This document shows, one piece after another, positions 1 through 9,442 of a stretch of DNA of 64,000 nt (its first letter is position 1; every line of letters starts with the position of its first letter). This DNA is from Microbacter sp. GSS18 (lineage in GTDB: Bacteria; Actinomycetota; Actinomycetes; Actinomycetales; Microbacteriaceae). Below the pieces are notes generated by a model. It had not been told where the DNA came from. It saw only the letters and a list, made by a program, of their open reading frames with translations, and searched no databases. The stretch spans positions 3,038,001 through 3,102,000 of the forward strand of contig CP119753.1 in the NCBI GenBank assembly GCA_029319145.1, read 5' to 3'. Both the position numbers and the translations under genes were made by a program.

Positions 1-519
1 CTTGGACCCGCTGAGCACCCAGTCGGCACCCTCGCGCCGGGCGCGGGTCGTCATGCTCGCCGGGTCCGAGCCCGACCCCGGCTCGGTCAGCCCGAAGCAT
101 CCGATCACCTCGCCGCGCGCCATCGGAGGCAGCCACCGCGCCTTCTGCGACTCGGATCCCCAGCGGTGGATCGAGCTCATCGCGAGCGACCCCTGCACCG
201 AGACGAACGTGCGCACGCCCGAGTCGCCGGCCTCGAGTTCGAGGGCGGCGAGACCGTACTCCACCGCGCCGCGACCGGGACATCCGTAGCCGTCCAGACT
301 CATTCCGAGGACACCGAGTTCGCCCAGCTTCGGCGCCAGCTCGGCCGGGAAGACGGCGCGATCGAACCAGTCGGCGATGTGCGGCCGGATCTCGGCGTCC
401 ACGAACCCGCGGACGCGATCGCGCACCGCCCGCTCGTCGTCCGTCAGCAGCGCGTCGATGTCCAGGACGTCCGATGCCGTGCGCAGCATCGCGATGTCGT
501 CGGGATCCCTGGGCTCCAC
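1..519 (-). CDS. Acyl-CoA dehydrogenase, N-terminal part (runs off the window)
   Basis: The first 173 residues of an acyl-CoA dehydrogenase are encoded; the C-terminal part lies outside the window. These flavoenzymes oxidise acyl-CoA thioesters to enoyl-CoA. The N-terminal helical domain is followed by the family hallmark GCFGLTEPGSGSDPA, which belongs to the FAD/substrate-binding middle domain. The spacing and the sequence SSIHRWGS before it resemble the glutaryl-CoA dehydrogenase branch, but the substrate cannot be fixed from this fragment. I chose the GTG at 519 because GGAGG lies five bases upstream. The gene is divergent from the KstD-like gene across about 180 bases, so the two may share a control region. 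Confidence 0.85.
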   Translation of the reverse strand, partial: MEPRDPDDIAMLRTASDVLDIDALLTDDERAVRDRVRGFVDAEIRPHIADWFDRAVFPAELAPKLGELGVLGMSLDGYGCPGRGAVEYGLAALELEAGDSGVRTFVSVQGSLAMSSIHRWGSESQKARWLPPMARGEVIGCFGLTEPGSGSDPASMTTRARREGADWVLSGSK

Positions 520-697
520 TGCCGCCTCCTCGCCGCCGCGCCACCGTGGCGCGTGCTCCTCCAGTGTGGGCGACCGGCCGGCGGGACGCATCCACGATGA
601 GGCCACGGGGGGACTTTCGCCCTTCGCCAGGGCGCGTCTATCGTGAAGCATGTGAACCGGACCATGATGTCCGGTAGTCCTGCCCGAGGAGATGATC

Positions 698-2395
698 GTG
701 ACCACGTTCGACCACACATACGACGTCGTCGTCGTCGGCTCGGGAGCCGGCGCCTTCGCCACCGCGCTCGGCGCTGCAGACGCCGGGCTGTCGGTGCTCA
801 TGCTCGAGTCCACCGAGAAGTGGGGTGGGAACTCCGCCATGTCGGGCGGCGGCATGTGGCTGCCGAACAACCCGCTCATGCAGCGCGCCGGTGCGGGCGA
901 TTCGCGCGAGGAGGCGTTGACCTATCTCGAGGCCACCGTCGGCGAAACCGGACGCAGCACCTCCCGCGCACGCAAGGAGGCGTTCGTCGACGGCGTGGCG
1001 GACCTCGTGCTGACCAGCGAGAAGCACGGCATCCGCTTCTCGCGCGCCACCGACTACCCCGACTACTACCCGGAGCTCCCCGGCGGCAAGATCGGCCGCG
1101 CGATCGAGCCGACCCCGTATGACCGCCGGAAGATCGGCGACTGGTGGGGCTCGAGCACCGCACTGATACCGTTCCCGGCCAAGACCGACGACTTCTGGCT
1201 CCTCGGCCGCGCCTGGTCGACGTCGAGCGGGTTCGCGCGCGGTGTGCAGCTGGCCGGCCGCACCGCCCTGGGCCTGGCGCGCGGAAAGCTGCTGGTGGGG
1301 ATGGGCGCGGCCCTGGGCACCGCGTACCTCGACGCCGTCGTCCAGCGCCTGGGGGTGCCGCTGTGGCTCGAGTCCCCCGTCGAGGACCTCATCATCGAGG
1401 ACGGCCGCGTCGTCGGCATCCGCGCGACGCACGAGGGCCGGCCGGTCGCGATCGGCGCGACCCATGGCGTCATGCTGGCGGCGGGCGGCTTCGACCGCAA
1501 CGTCGAGTGGCGGCAGAAGTACCAGGGCGTCGACGGCTCGCCGTCCGGGTGCGCGGGCGCCCTCGGTCATCCGATCGCGATGGCCGAGGCGGCCGGCGCG
1601 GCTCTCGAGCTCATGGACGACGCGTGGTGGGGCGCCTCGACGATGGCGCCCGCCGGCGGGGAGCCGACGTTCCTGGTGTCGGAGCGGTCGCTGCCGTTCT
1701 CGATCATCGTCGACGCGCAGGGCGACCGGTTCGCGAACGAGTCGGAGTCCTACGTCGACATCGGCCACCGCATGCTCGAGCACGACCGCGACGGTGCCTA
1801 CTGGCTCGTCGCCGACGCGCGGCACGCACGGCGGTACCTGCGCGCGTGGGCCATGGATCCGCGGGCGAACAAGGCGCTCGCCGACCAGGGCATCACGCGG
1901 CAGGCTCGATCGATCGAAGAGCTCGCGACCGCGATCGGCGTCGCCCCGCAGCGCCTGCGGTCGACGGTCGAACGCTTCAACGGCTTCGCGCGAGCGGGCG
2001 TCGACGGCGACTTCGGGCGCGGCAAGTCCGCGTATGACCGCTACTACGGCGACCCCACCGTGCGGCCGAACCCGTGCCTCGGCCCTCTCGAGAAGGGCCC
2101 GTTCAACGCCGTGCGGCTGGTGGTCGGCGACCTCGGCACCAAGGGCGGCGTGGTGACGGATGCCGACGGGCGCGCCCTGCGCGCGGACGGCTCGGTCATC
2201 GAGGGGCTCTACGCGACCGGCAACAACTCGGCATCCGTGATGGGTCGCACCTACCCCGGGCCGGGGTCGACGATCGGCCCCGCGATGGTGTTCGGGATGC
2301 GGGCTGCGCGCGCCATGGCCGGCGTGCGCAGCAGCGCGGCGGCCGACACGAGCACGGTCGCGCCCGGGGACGCGCCGGTCACCGCAACGCGCTGA
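698..2395 (+). CDS. FAD-binding dehydrogenase, 3-ketosteroid delta1-dehydrogenase (KstD)-like
   Basis: The protein has about 565 residues, normal for the KstD/fumarate-reductase-type flavoprotein family, which desaturates ring A of 3-ketosteroids or related compounds. An N-terminal Rossmann motif VVVGSGAGAFATAL binds FAD, GGNSAMSGGGMW follows, and the C-terminus carries the family signature TYPGPGSTIGPAMVFG. An ATG at 692 exists, but the Shine-Dalgarno GAGGAG at 686-691 abuts it; the GTG at 698 has proper six-base spacing and is preferred. The divergent acyl-CoA dehydrogenase next door fits a catabolic role. No other steroid-degradation genes are in view, so the substrate is an inference. Confidence 0.75.
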   Translation: MTTFDHTYDVVVVGSGAGAFATALGAADAGLSVLMLESTEKWGGNSAMSGGGMWLPNNPLMQRAGAGDSREEALTYLEATVGETGRSTSRARKEAFVDGVADLVLTSEKHGIRFSRATDYPDYYPELPGGKIGRAIEPTPYDRRKIGDWWGSSTALIPFPAKTDDFWLLGRAWSTSSGFARGVQLAGRTALGLARGKLLVGMGAALGTAYLDAVVQRLGVPLWLESPVEDLIIEDGRVVGIRATHEGRPVAIGATHGVMLAAGGFDRNVEWRQKYQGVDGSPSGCAGALGHPIAMAEAAGAALELMDDAWWGASTMAPAGGEPTFLVSERSLPFSIIVDAQGDRFANESESYVDIGHRMLEHDRDGAYWLVADARHARRYLRAWAMDPRANKALADQGITRQARSIEELATAIGVAPQRLRSTVERFNGFARAGVDGDFGRGKSAYDRYYGDPTVRPNPCLGPLEKGPFNAVRLVVGDLGTKGGVVTDADGRALRADGSVIEGLYATGNNSASVMGRTYPGPGSTIGPAMVFGMRAARAMAGVRSSAAADTSTVAPGDAPVTATR

Positions 2396-2469
2396 CACTC
2401 TCCGGCGGCCGGACGGGACGTCCGTCGCGAACCCGCTGCGCAGACGGCGTCCGCCGATAGGTTGGCCGC

Positions 2470-3678
2470 ATGGCTGCCGCGCCCTTCGACGCACGCCCGC
2501 TGATCGAACCGGTCGATCGGACTGCGGTGCGTGCCCACGCGCGGGCGATGCGGGCCTCGGGACGCGTCCCGTCGAGCACGAACATCGTCGTGGCCGTCGT
2601 GTTCGCGGTCATGGCCGTCGTCTTCGTCGGCATGTTCGGGTTCATCCTGGTCGGCGCGATCGGGGCGATGATCGTCGCCCTCGGAGAGGGCGAGCTGGCC
2701 TTCGTCCCGTTCGTCGCGTTCGTGCCGATCCTGTTCATCATGGGCGTGTTCGCCGCCGTCGGCATCTTCGTGTTCCGCCGCATGCGGGGCGCAGGCGAGA
2801 AGCGGTACCGGCTGGACCGCTTCGCGCGCGCCAACGGCATGTCTTACGTGCCCGTGCTGAAGACGCCGCCGCTGCCCGGGATGATCTTCGGGCAGGGTCA
2901 CTCGCGTCAGTCGCTGGATCTGGTGCGCGGCGACCGTCCGCGCTTCGTCGAGTTCGCCAACTACCGGTACACGACCGGCTCGGGGAAGAACAGCACGACC
3001 CACACGTGGGGGTACGTCGCCGTCAAGCTCGACGTGCCCCTGCCGCACATCGTGCTCGACGCCACGAGCAACAACACCCTGTTCGGCTCGAATCTGCCGT
3101 CGACCTTCGACCGCGGCCAGCGGCTGAGTCTCGAGGGCGACTTCGACCGCTACTTCGCGCTGTACTGCCCGCGCGGCTACGAGCGCGACGCGCTCTACCT
3201 GTTCACGCCCGACATCATGGCGCGCTTCATCGACAACGCCGCCGCCCTCGACGTCGAAATCGTGGACGACTGGCTGTTCCTCTACGCCAAGCGCGACTTC
3301 TCGACGCTCGACCCGGCGATGTGGGCCTGGCTGTTCTCGGTCGTCGGCGCGCTGCTGGACAAGCTCGAGCAGTGGGCGCGGTGGCGCGACGAACGGCTGA
3401 GGGCGGATGCCGCCGCAGCGGCGCGGGCGGCATCCGCTCCCCTTCCCCCCGCCGGGCGGATGCCGGCTCCGGGGGGACACCAGGCGGTGCCTTTCCAGCC
3501 GCCGCCCACCGCCTTGCGGCCGCCGCCCGGGGTCGCCGCGCCCGGAAGGCGGCTGCGCCGCGGCGTGCCGTGGGCGGTCGTGATCATCATCGGCGTGGTC
3601 GTCGGCTTCTGGATCTTCGCCCAGTTCGGCGGGTTCGCCCTGCTGTTCGGTGGGCTCCTCGGCGGATTCGCGCCCTGA
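2470..3678 (+). CDS. Membrane protein of unknown function
   Basis: I do not recognise a defined function. The 402-residue protein has two strong membrane segments near residues 38-65 and 75-100 and a cytosolic or external domain of about 200 residues with a TTGSGKNSTTHTWGYVAVKL stretch. A proline/alanine-rich linker (about residues 318-358) precedes a final hydrophobic segment rich in glycine and phenylalanine. The architecture recalls DUF3137-type proteins, which is only a resemblance. The ATG sits six bases after a TAGGTT hexamer at 2458-2463, matching the leaderless pattern seen at several other genes here. It converges on the peptide-transporter operon. Confidence 0.7.
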   Translation: MAAAPFDARPLIEPVDRTAVRAHARAMRASGRVPSSTNIVVAVVFAVMAVVFVGMFGFILVGAIGAMIVALGEGELAFVPFVAFVPILFIMGVFAAVGIFVFRRMRGAGEKRYRLDRFARANGMSYVPVLKTPPLPGMIFGQGHSRQSLDLVRGDRPRFVEFANYRYTTGSGKNSTTHTWGYVAVKLDVPLPHIVLDATSNNTLFGSNLPSTFDRGQRLSLEGDFDRYFALYCPRGYERDALYLFTPDIMARFIDNAAALDVEIVDDWLFLYAKRDFSTLDPAMWAWLFSVVGALLDKLEQWARWRDERLRADAAAAARAASAPLPPAGRMPAPGGHQAVPFQPPPTALRPPPGVAAPGRRLRRGVPWAVVIIIGVVVGFWIFAQFGGFALLFGGLLGGFAP

Positions 3679-3704
3679 GCGCGGCGGGTGCCGTTCGGGC
3701 GGCG

Positions 3705-5375
3705 TCAGGCGTCGCGGGTCTCGCGCCACTGCTCGCGCCGTATGGCCTGCTCGGCGGGGTCGGGCACCGGCAGCGACGCGATCAGCCTCCGCGTGTAGTC
3801 GTCATGCGGGTCGCCGAGCACCTTCGCCGTCGGGCCCTCCTCGGCGATCGCGCCGTGGTGGAGTACCACGACACGGTGGGCGAGCATGTCGACGACGGCG
3901 AGATCGTGCGTGATGAACAGCGTCGCGAACCCGAACCGCTCCTGCAGATCGCGGAAGAGGTCCAGTACCCGCGCCTGCACCGAGACATCGAGGGCGCTCG
4001 TCGGTTCGTCGGCGATGAGGAGCTTCGGGTCGAGGGCCAACGCGCGCGCCAGCGACGCCCGCTGCCGCTGACCGCCCGACAGCTCGTGCGGGAACCGATC
4101 GCCGAAGTCCTTCGGCAGCTGCACCGCCTCGAGCAGCTCGTCGACCTTGCCGCGCGCAGAGGCGGCATCCCGCGCCCCGGCGTGCACGATCAACGGCTCC
4201 GCGACGTTCTGCGCGATCGTCAGCAGCGGGTTGAAGCTCGTCGCCGGATCCTGGAAGACGAAGCCGAGCTCCTTGCGCTTCGCGCGGAACGCGCGCTCCT
4301 TCACGCCGAGCATCTCGGTGCCGAGGACCCGCAGCGAGCCGCCCGAGACCGGGGTGAGCCCTGCGATCGCCCGGCCGATGGTGGTCTTGCCCGAACCGCT
4401 CTCTCCCACGAGCCCCAGGACCTCACCCGGCGCGATCGAGAAGTCGATCCCCTGAACGGCGCGGAAACCGGCCCGGCCGAAGCGCCCGGCATACTCGATG
4501 ACCAGACCCGTGGCCTCGACGACGGGAGCGACGGATGCCTTGGACTCGGCCATCCGTCGATCGGCGATCTCGAGTCTCGGCACCGCCGCCAGCAGCCGCT
4601 GCGTGTATTCGTGCTTCGGCTGGGCGAACAGCTCGACCGCCGGAGCGGTCTCGACGATCTCGCCGTTGAGCATCACCGCCACGCGGTCGGCCAGATCGGC
4701 GACCACGCCCATGTTGTGGGTGATCAGCACGATCGCCGTGCCGTCCTCGTCGCGCAGCCGCCGCAGCAGATCCAGGATCTCGGCCTGGACGGTGACGTCG
4801 AGCGCCGTCGTCGGCTCGTCCGCGATGATCACACCCGGGTTCAGCGCAAGCGCCATCGCGATGACGATGCGCTGCTTCTGCCCGCCCGAGAACTGGTGCG
4901 GGTAGTCGTCGACGCGGTGCTCGGGGTCGGGGATGCCGACGCGTCCGAGCATCTCGACCGCTCGCTCCTTCGCCTCGGCGGCGGTGTACTTGCCGTGGGC
5001 GCGCAGGCCCTCGATGAGCTGCCAGCCCACGGTGTAGACGGGGTTGAGCGCCGTCGAGGGCTCCTGGAAGATCATCGCCGCCTTCGAGCCGCGCACCTGA
5101 CGCAGTCCTCGCGGATCCAGACCGATCACATCCGTGCCGTCCAGGACGACAGCGCCGCTCGTGGTCGCCGTCTCGGGCAGCAGCCCGATGATCGAGCGGG
5201 CCGTGACCGACTTGCCACTGCCGGACTCACCGACGATCGCGAGCACTTCGCCCTGCCGGACGTCCAGGGTCACACCGCGCACCGCGCGCACGCCTCCGGC
5301 ATCCGTCGCGAAGGTGACCTCGAGGTCACGGATGTCGACGGCGATGTCGCCGGAGTTCACAGCCGACGTCGTCAT
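3705..5375 (-). CDS. Peptide/nickel-type ABC transporter, fused double ATP-binding protein (DppD-DppF type)
   Basis: The protein has 556 residues and two complete nucleotide-binding domains in one chain. Each has Walker A (GESGSGKSVT, then GESGSGKTTI), the ABC signature (FSGGQKQR, then LSGGQRQR) and Walker B with DEPT(T/S)ALD. The chain powers uptake of oligopeptides or similar solutes with the permeases encoded just upstream; most systems split the two ATPases into separate proteins. The ATG at 5375 shares its A with the TGA of the DppC-type permease (TGATG), so the two are probably translationally coupled. GGAGG lies seven bases before it. A longer upstream reading frame is a shadow inside the permease gene. 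Confidence 0.92.
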   Translation of the reverse strand: MTTSAVNSGDIAVDIRDLEVTFATDAGGVRAVRGVTLDVRQGEVLAIVGESGSGKSVTARSIIGLLPETATTSGAVVLDGTDVIGLDPRGLRQVRGSKAAMIFQEPSTALNPVYTVGWQLIEGLRAHGKYTAAEAKERAVEMLGRVGIPDPEHRVDDYPHQFSGGQKQRIVIAMALALNPGVIIADEPTTALDVTVQAEILDLLRRLRDEDGTAIVLITHNMGVVADLADRVAVMLNGEIVETAPAVELFAQPKHEYTQRLLAAVPRLEIADRRMAESKASVAPVVEATGLVIEYAGRFGRAGFRAVQGIDFSIAPGEVLGLVGESGSGKTTIGRAIAGLTPVSGGSLRVLGTEMLGVKERAFRAKRKELGFVFQDPATSFNPLLTIAQNVAEPLIVHAGARDAASARGKVDELLEAVQLPKDFGDRFPHELSGGQRQRASLARALALDPKLLIADEPTSALDVSVQARVLDLFRDLQERFGFATLFITHDLAVVDMLAHRVVVLHHGAIAEEGPTAKVLGDPHDDYTRRLIASLPVPDPAEQAIRREQWRETRDA

Positions 5376-6367
5376 CACGGCACCTCCCCGAGCTCTTCCT
5401 GCGTCGTTGTCTCGGATCCCGAGACCGCGTCGGCCGGCGTGCCGCCCGCCGCGCGCCGACGCGCGCGCAGACGCGGGTCGGCGAGATCGTTGAGGCTCTC
5501 GCCGATGAGCGTGATGCCGAGGATCGCGAGGACGATCGCGGTGCCCGGGGGGATCGCCGTCCACCAGATGCCCGCCGCGACGTCGCTGATCGAGCGGTTG
5601 AGGTCGTAGCCCCATTCGGCGGCCGCCGTCGGCTCGATGCCGAAGCCCAGGAAGCCCAGGGCCGCCAGAGTCGCGATCGCCTCCGAGGCGTTCAGCGTCA
5701 CGATGAGCGGCAGCGTGCGGGTGGAGTTGCGCAGCACGTGGACGAACATGATGCGCGGGGTCGAAGCGCCGATGACCTTGGCGGACTCCACGAACGCCTC
5801 AGCCTTCACGCGCACCACCTCGGCGCGCACGACACGGAAGTACTGCGGAATGAAGACCACTGTGATCGACACCGCGGCGGCCATGATCCCCGGCCACAGG
5901 CCGGACTGCCCGCCCGAGATCGCGATGGCCGCCACGATCGCCAGCAGCAGCGTCGGGAACGCGTAGATGGCATCGGCGACGACGACGAGCACACGGTCGA
6001 CCCAGCCACCGAGGTACCCCGAGAGCAGGCCGAGCAGGATGCCGAGGAAGACGGACAGCACGAGGGCGACGACGATCACCATGAGCGCCGTCTGGGCACC
6101 CCAGATGACGCGGGACAGCACGTCGTACCCGCCGACCGTCGTGCCGAGCCAGTGCTCGGCGCTCGGCGGCTGCTGCGCGCCGAAGTTGCCGTCGGGTCCG
6201 CTCAGCTGGTCGTAGCTGTACGGCGCGAGCCACGGAGCGAAGACCGCGAAGAAGAGGAAGATCGCCGTGAGGACGAGACCGGCGACGAGCATCCCGCGCT
6301 GCAGACCGACGCTCTGGCGCAACTGGTGGACGACCGGCAGGCGGTCGACGATGCGGCGCTTCGCCAT
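5375..6367 (-). CDS. Peptide-type ABC transporter permease (DppC/OppC family)
   Basis: This 330-residue inner-membrane permease has an N-terminal membrane anchor (about residues 25-48), a periplasm-side loop typical of DppC proteins (APWLAPYSYDQLSGPDG), and five further membrane segments. The coupling loop that contacts the ATPase contains ESAKVIGASTPRIMFVHVLRN, broadly the EAA motif of this family. It forms the pore with the preceding DppB-type protein: the stop of that gene and this ATG are separated by a single base. Substrate choice is set by the lipoprotein further upstream. Confidence 0.9.
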   Translation of the reverse strand: MAKRRIVDRLPVVHQLRQSVGLQRGMLVAGLVLTAIFLFFAVFAPWLAPYSYDQLSGPDGNFGAQQPPSAEHWLGTTVGGYDVLSRVIWGAQTALMVIVVALVLSVFLGILLGLLSGYLGGWVDRVLVVVADAIYAFPTLLLAIVAAIAISGGQSGLWPGIMAAAVSITVVFIPQYFRVVRAEVVRVKAEAFVESAKVIGASTPRIMFVHVLRNSTRTLPLIVTLNASEAIATLAALGFLGFGIEPTAAAEWGYDLNRSISDVAAGIWWTAIPPGTAIVLAILGITLIGESLNDLADPRLRARRRAAGGTPADAVSGSETTTQEELGEVP

Positions 6368-6368
6368 G

Positions 6369-7457
6369 TCAGAACCTCACCCTCGGGTCGATGAACGCCG
6401 CGATGATGTCGACGGCGAAGTTCGTGACCGCGACGATGATCGCGATGATCGCGACGATGCCCTGCACCGCGACGAAGTCTCGGGCCGAGAGGTACGCCGC
6501 GAGCTGGAAGCCCAGGCCCTTCCACTCGAACGTGGTCTCGGTCAGCACGGCGCCGCCGAGCATGAGTGCGATCTGCAGACCGATCACCGTGATGATCGGG
6601 ATGAGCGCCGGACGGTAGGCGTGCTTGCGCACGAGCCGGAACTCGCTCACCCCGCGCGACCGCGCCGCGTCCACGTACGGCATGTTGTACGTGCCGATGA
6701 CGTTGGTGCGCACCAGACGGAGGAAGATGCCGGCTGTCAGCAGGCCCAGGGTCATCGCGGGCAGCACCGCGTGCGCCAGGACATCCCACACGTACGCGGG
6801 GTTGCCCGACGCGATGGCGTCGATGAGGTACAGGCCCGTCCCGCCGTCGCGGGTCAGCGCGATCTCGGTGCGCACGCTCGCGCGGCCGCTCACCGGGAAC
6901 CAGCCGAGCCAGACCGAGAAGACGAGCTTGGCGACCAGGCCAGAGAAGAAGACCGGCGTGGCGTAGAAGAGGATCGCCGAGACTCTCAGCACCGCGTCCG
7001 GCCACCGGTCGCGCATCGCCGCGGCGACCATGCCGAGCGGGATGCCGAGGATGAAGGCGACGATAAGCGAGTAGAAGACGAGTTCGAGGGTGGCGCCGCC
7101 GTACGTGAGCAGCACCTGGCTCACGGGCTGATTGTCGGTGATCGTCGTGCCGAAGTCGAACACCAGGATCTGCGCGAGGTACTCGAAGTACTGCACGATG
7201 ATCGGCCGGTCGTAGCCGGCCTCGCTGATGCGCTCGGCGAGCTGGTCGGGAGGCAGCCGACCGCCGAGCGCCGCCGTGATGGGGTCGCCCGTCAGACGGA
7301 TGAGGAAGAAGACGAGCGTGACCAGGATCAGCACCGTCGGGATCATCAGCAGGAACCGCACCAGGATGTAGCGGCCGAATGTGCCGCGCGATCTTGTCTT
7401 GGTGGGGTCGAGCGCCGGAGGCGATTGCATCGACGCCGGAGCGACGTCACTGGTCAT
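6369..7457 (-). CDS. Peptide-type ABC transporter permease (DppB/OppB family)
   Basis: This 362-residue permease has a first membrane segment at about residues 28-50 (FLLMIPTVLILVTLVFFLIR), the family's RLTGDP sequence just after it, and further segments in the C-terminal half. The EAA-type loop reads YVDAARSRGVSEFRLVRKHAYR. No Shine-Dalgarno sequence precedes the ATG; instead TAGGCT lies exactly six bases upstream (7464-7469), suggesting its own leaderless promoter within the operon. The binding-protein gene lies 88 bases upstream on the same strand. Confidence 0.9.
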   Translation of the reverse strand: MTSDVAPASMQSPPALDPTKTRSRGTFGRYILVRFLLMIPTVLILVTLVFFLIRLTGDPITAALGGRLPPDQLAERISEAGYDRPIIVQYFEYLAQILVFDFGTTITDNQPVSQVLLTYGGATLELVFYSLIVAFILGIPLGMVAAAMRDRWPDAVLRVSAILFYATPVFFSGLVAKLVFSVWLGWFPVSGRASVRTEIALTRDGGTGLYLIDAIASGNPAYVWDVLAHAVLPAMTLGLLTAGIFLRLVRTNVIGTYNMPYVDAARSRGVSEFRLVRKHAYRPALIPIITVIGLQIALMLGGAVLTETTFEWKGLGFQLAAYLSARDFVAVQGIVAIIAIIVAVTNFAVDIIAAFIDPRVRF

Positions 7458-7545
7458 GGGGGGAGCCTAACTGTGCACCGGGCGCGCCGGGAGTGGGGCG
7501 GCGGGGCGGTCCGGATGAATGCGGACCGCCCCGCCGCCGTCGGCG

Positions 7546-9177
7546 TTACTTGGTGATCGGCGCGTAGCGCAGCTTGAACGACGCGTCGAGGATGACCCCG
7601 TCGACGTCGGTGCCCGCGACCGCCACCTGGGCGCCCTGCAGGTAGGGCACCGTGGACAGCAGCTCGGCGACGCGGTCCTGGATCGCCTCGATCTGCTGGA
7701 TGCGGGTGTCCGGGTCCGTCTCGACCGCCTGCGCGAGGATGAGCTCCTCGGTCTCAGCGTCGCTGAAGTGGTTCCCGATGAAGTTGTTCGTCAGGAAGAA
7801 CGGCGTGAGGTAGTTGTCGGCGTCGGAGTAGTCCGGGAACCAGCCGAGCTGGTACGCGGGGTAGACGTCGGCGGTGCGGTCCTTGGAGTACTGCACCCAC
7901 TCGGTCGACTGCAGGTCGACCTCGAACAGACCGTCGGCCTCGAGCTGCGACTTGATCAGCGCGTACTCGTCACCCGACGACGGGCCGTAGTGGTCGGGGC
8001 TGTACTGCAGGCTCAGCTGAACCGGCGTCTCGACACCGGCGTCCGCGAGCCGCGCTGCGGCCGCCTCGGCATCCGGTCCGCCGTCTCCGTCTCCGTAGAG
8101 ACCCCTCAGCGACTCGGTCGCGCCGGCGAAGCCCTCGGGGACGTACGAGTACAGCGGGGTGTAGGTGCCCTTGTAGACCTGCTCCGACAGAGCGTCGCGG
8201 TCGATGAGGTCGGCGACGGCCTGGCGGACCGCGAGCGCCTTGGCCTCGTCGGCCTCTGCCGTAGTCGCTCCGTACGGCTGCGTGTTGAAGTTGAACACGA
8301 TGTAGCGGATCTCGCCGCCGGGGCCGTCGATGACCTGGACGGCGTCGTTCGTGCTCAGGTCCTCGACGTCGGTGGCCGACAGCGAGCGGTACGCCACATC
8401 GATGTCACCCTGCTGGACGGCCAGCTTCAGGTTCGACGACTCGGCGAAGTAGCTGAGGATGACGCCGCTGTTGACCGGCGCGTCGAGCAGGCCCACGTAG
8501 TCCTCGTTGGGCGTGAACTCGACGGTCTTGTTGAAGTCCCACGACGTGATCGTGTACGGACCGCCGAAGGCGTTCGCGTCGACGATCTCCTGGTCGGGCG
8601 TGATCGCGTCGGCCGCGAAGACCTCCTCGTCGACGATGGCGCCGGGGAAGCTGGTCAGGATGAAGGGGAACACCTGGTCGTTCGCCGACTTGAGGTGGAA
8701 CACCACCGTGGTGTCGTCGGGCGCCTCGACGCTGTCGAGGTTGTAGAGCAGGCTCGACGCGCCATTGGGGTCGGCGATGGCGAGGTTGCGGTCGAACGAG
8801 AACTTCACGTCCGACGAGGTCAGGTCGTTGCCGTTGGCCCACTTCAGGCCCGCCGGCAGCGTGACGGTGTACTCGGTCTCCGATGTGAACTCCGCGGTCT
8901 CGGCCAGGTCGGGCACGACCTCGGTCGAGTTGTAGTCGGTGTTCACGAGGTACGGGAAGACCTGGGTCTGGACGGCGAGCGAGCCGTTGTCGTAAGATCC
9001 CGCGGGATCGAGGGTCGTGACCTTGTCGGTGGTGCCCACGATGATCGGCTCGCCCGAAGACGTGCCGCCGTCATCTGTGCTGCCGCCGCCGGAGCAGCCG
9101 GCGAGCAGGAGTGCCGAAGCGCCGAGCGCTGCGACGGCGAGGCCCGCACGGCCGCGCGCGCTGTGATGAAGTGACAT
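7546..9177 (-). CDS. ABC transporter substrate-binding lipoprotein (peptide family, SBP family 5)
   Basis: The protein has 543 residues and captures the transported solute outside the membrane. The N-terminus is a lipoprotein signal peptide with lipobox LLAGC (Cys28), followed by a Ser/Gly-rich linker. The mature part shows family-5 features: DPAGSYDNGSLAVQTQVFPYLVN near the start, YTVTLPAGLKWANGNDLTSSDVKFSFDR in the lid region, and YAPITK at the C-terminus. The ATG at 9177 follows AGAGGTGG. The longer reading frame extending to 9639 is rejected because it would bury the signal peptide. It heads the importer operon that continues with DppB, DppC and the fused ATPase. Confidence 0.92.
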   Translation of the reverse strand: MSLHHSARGRAGLAVAALGASALLLAGCSGGGSTDDGGTSSGEPIIVGTTDKVTTLDPAGSYDNGSLAVQTQVFPYLVNTDYNSTEVVPDLAETAEFTSETEYTVTLPAGLKWANGNDLTSSDVKFSFDRNLAIADPNGASSLLYNLDSVEAPDDTTVVFHLKSANDQVFPFILTSFPGAIVDEEVFAADAITPDQEIVDANAFGGPYTITSWDFNKTVEFTPNEDYVGLLDAPVNSGVILSYFAESSNLKLAVQQGDIDVAYRSLSATDVEDLSTNDAVQVIDGPGGEIRYIVFNFNTQPYGATTAEADEAKALAVRQAVADLIDRDALSEQVYKGTYTPLYSYVPEGFAGATESLRGLYGDGDGGPDAEAAAARLADAGVETPVQLSLQYSPDHYGPSSGDEYALIKSQLEADGLFEVDLQSTEWVQYSKDRTADVYPAYQLGWFPDYSDADNYLTPFFLTNNFIGNHFSDAETEELILAQAVETDPDTRIQQIEAIQDRVAELLSTVPYLQGAQVAVAGTDVDGVILDASFKLRYAPITK

Positions 9178-9442
9178 GTTCCACCTCTGCTGTGAAGGAG
9201 TCGGTCGCGTCGGTGGGCGCGACCCTCGGCAATCTTGCGCCCGCTCCACGCAGATCGGCAATCCGGTGAACGAACCGTAACCAGACTGAAACGTGGTCCC
9301 AGCCACGGTCGGACTCGGGCTCATGTGCGCGGGCACGCCGAACGGCCGACCCCCCACAGGTCGTCGATGCGCGCCACGGTACTCTCCTCGCGAGCGGCGC
9401 AGAAGAGGGCAGGCCGGCGACCATGTCGGGCCTCGGTTCAGA

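Noticed and set aside
692..697. ATG at 692 as the start of the KstD-like gene
   Set aside because: The Shine-Dalgarno sequence abuts it; GTG 698 has normal spacing.
638..2494. A 618-residue reading frame antisense to the KstD-like gene
   Set aside because: Its product is Arg/Ala/Val-rich without motifs, and the opposite strand encodes a clear flavoprotein. It is a GC-bias shadow.
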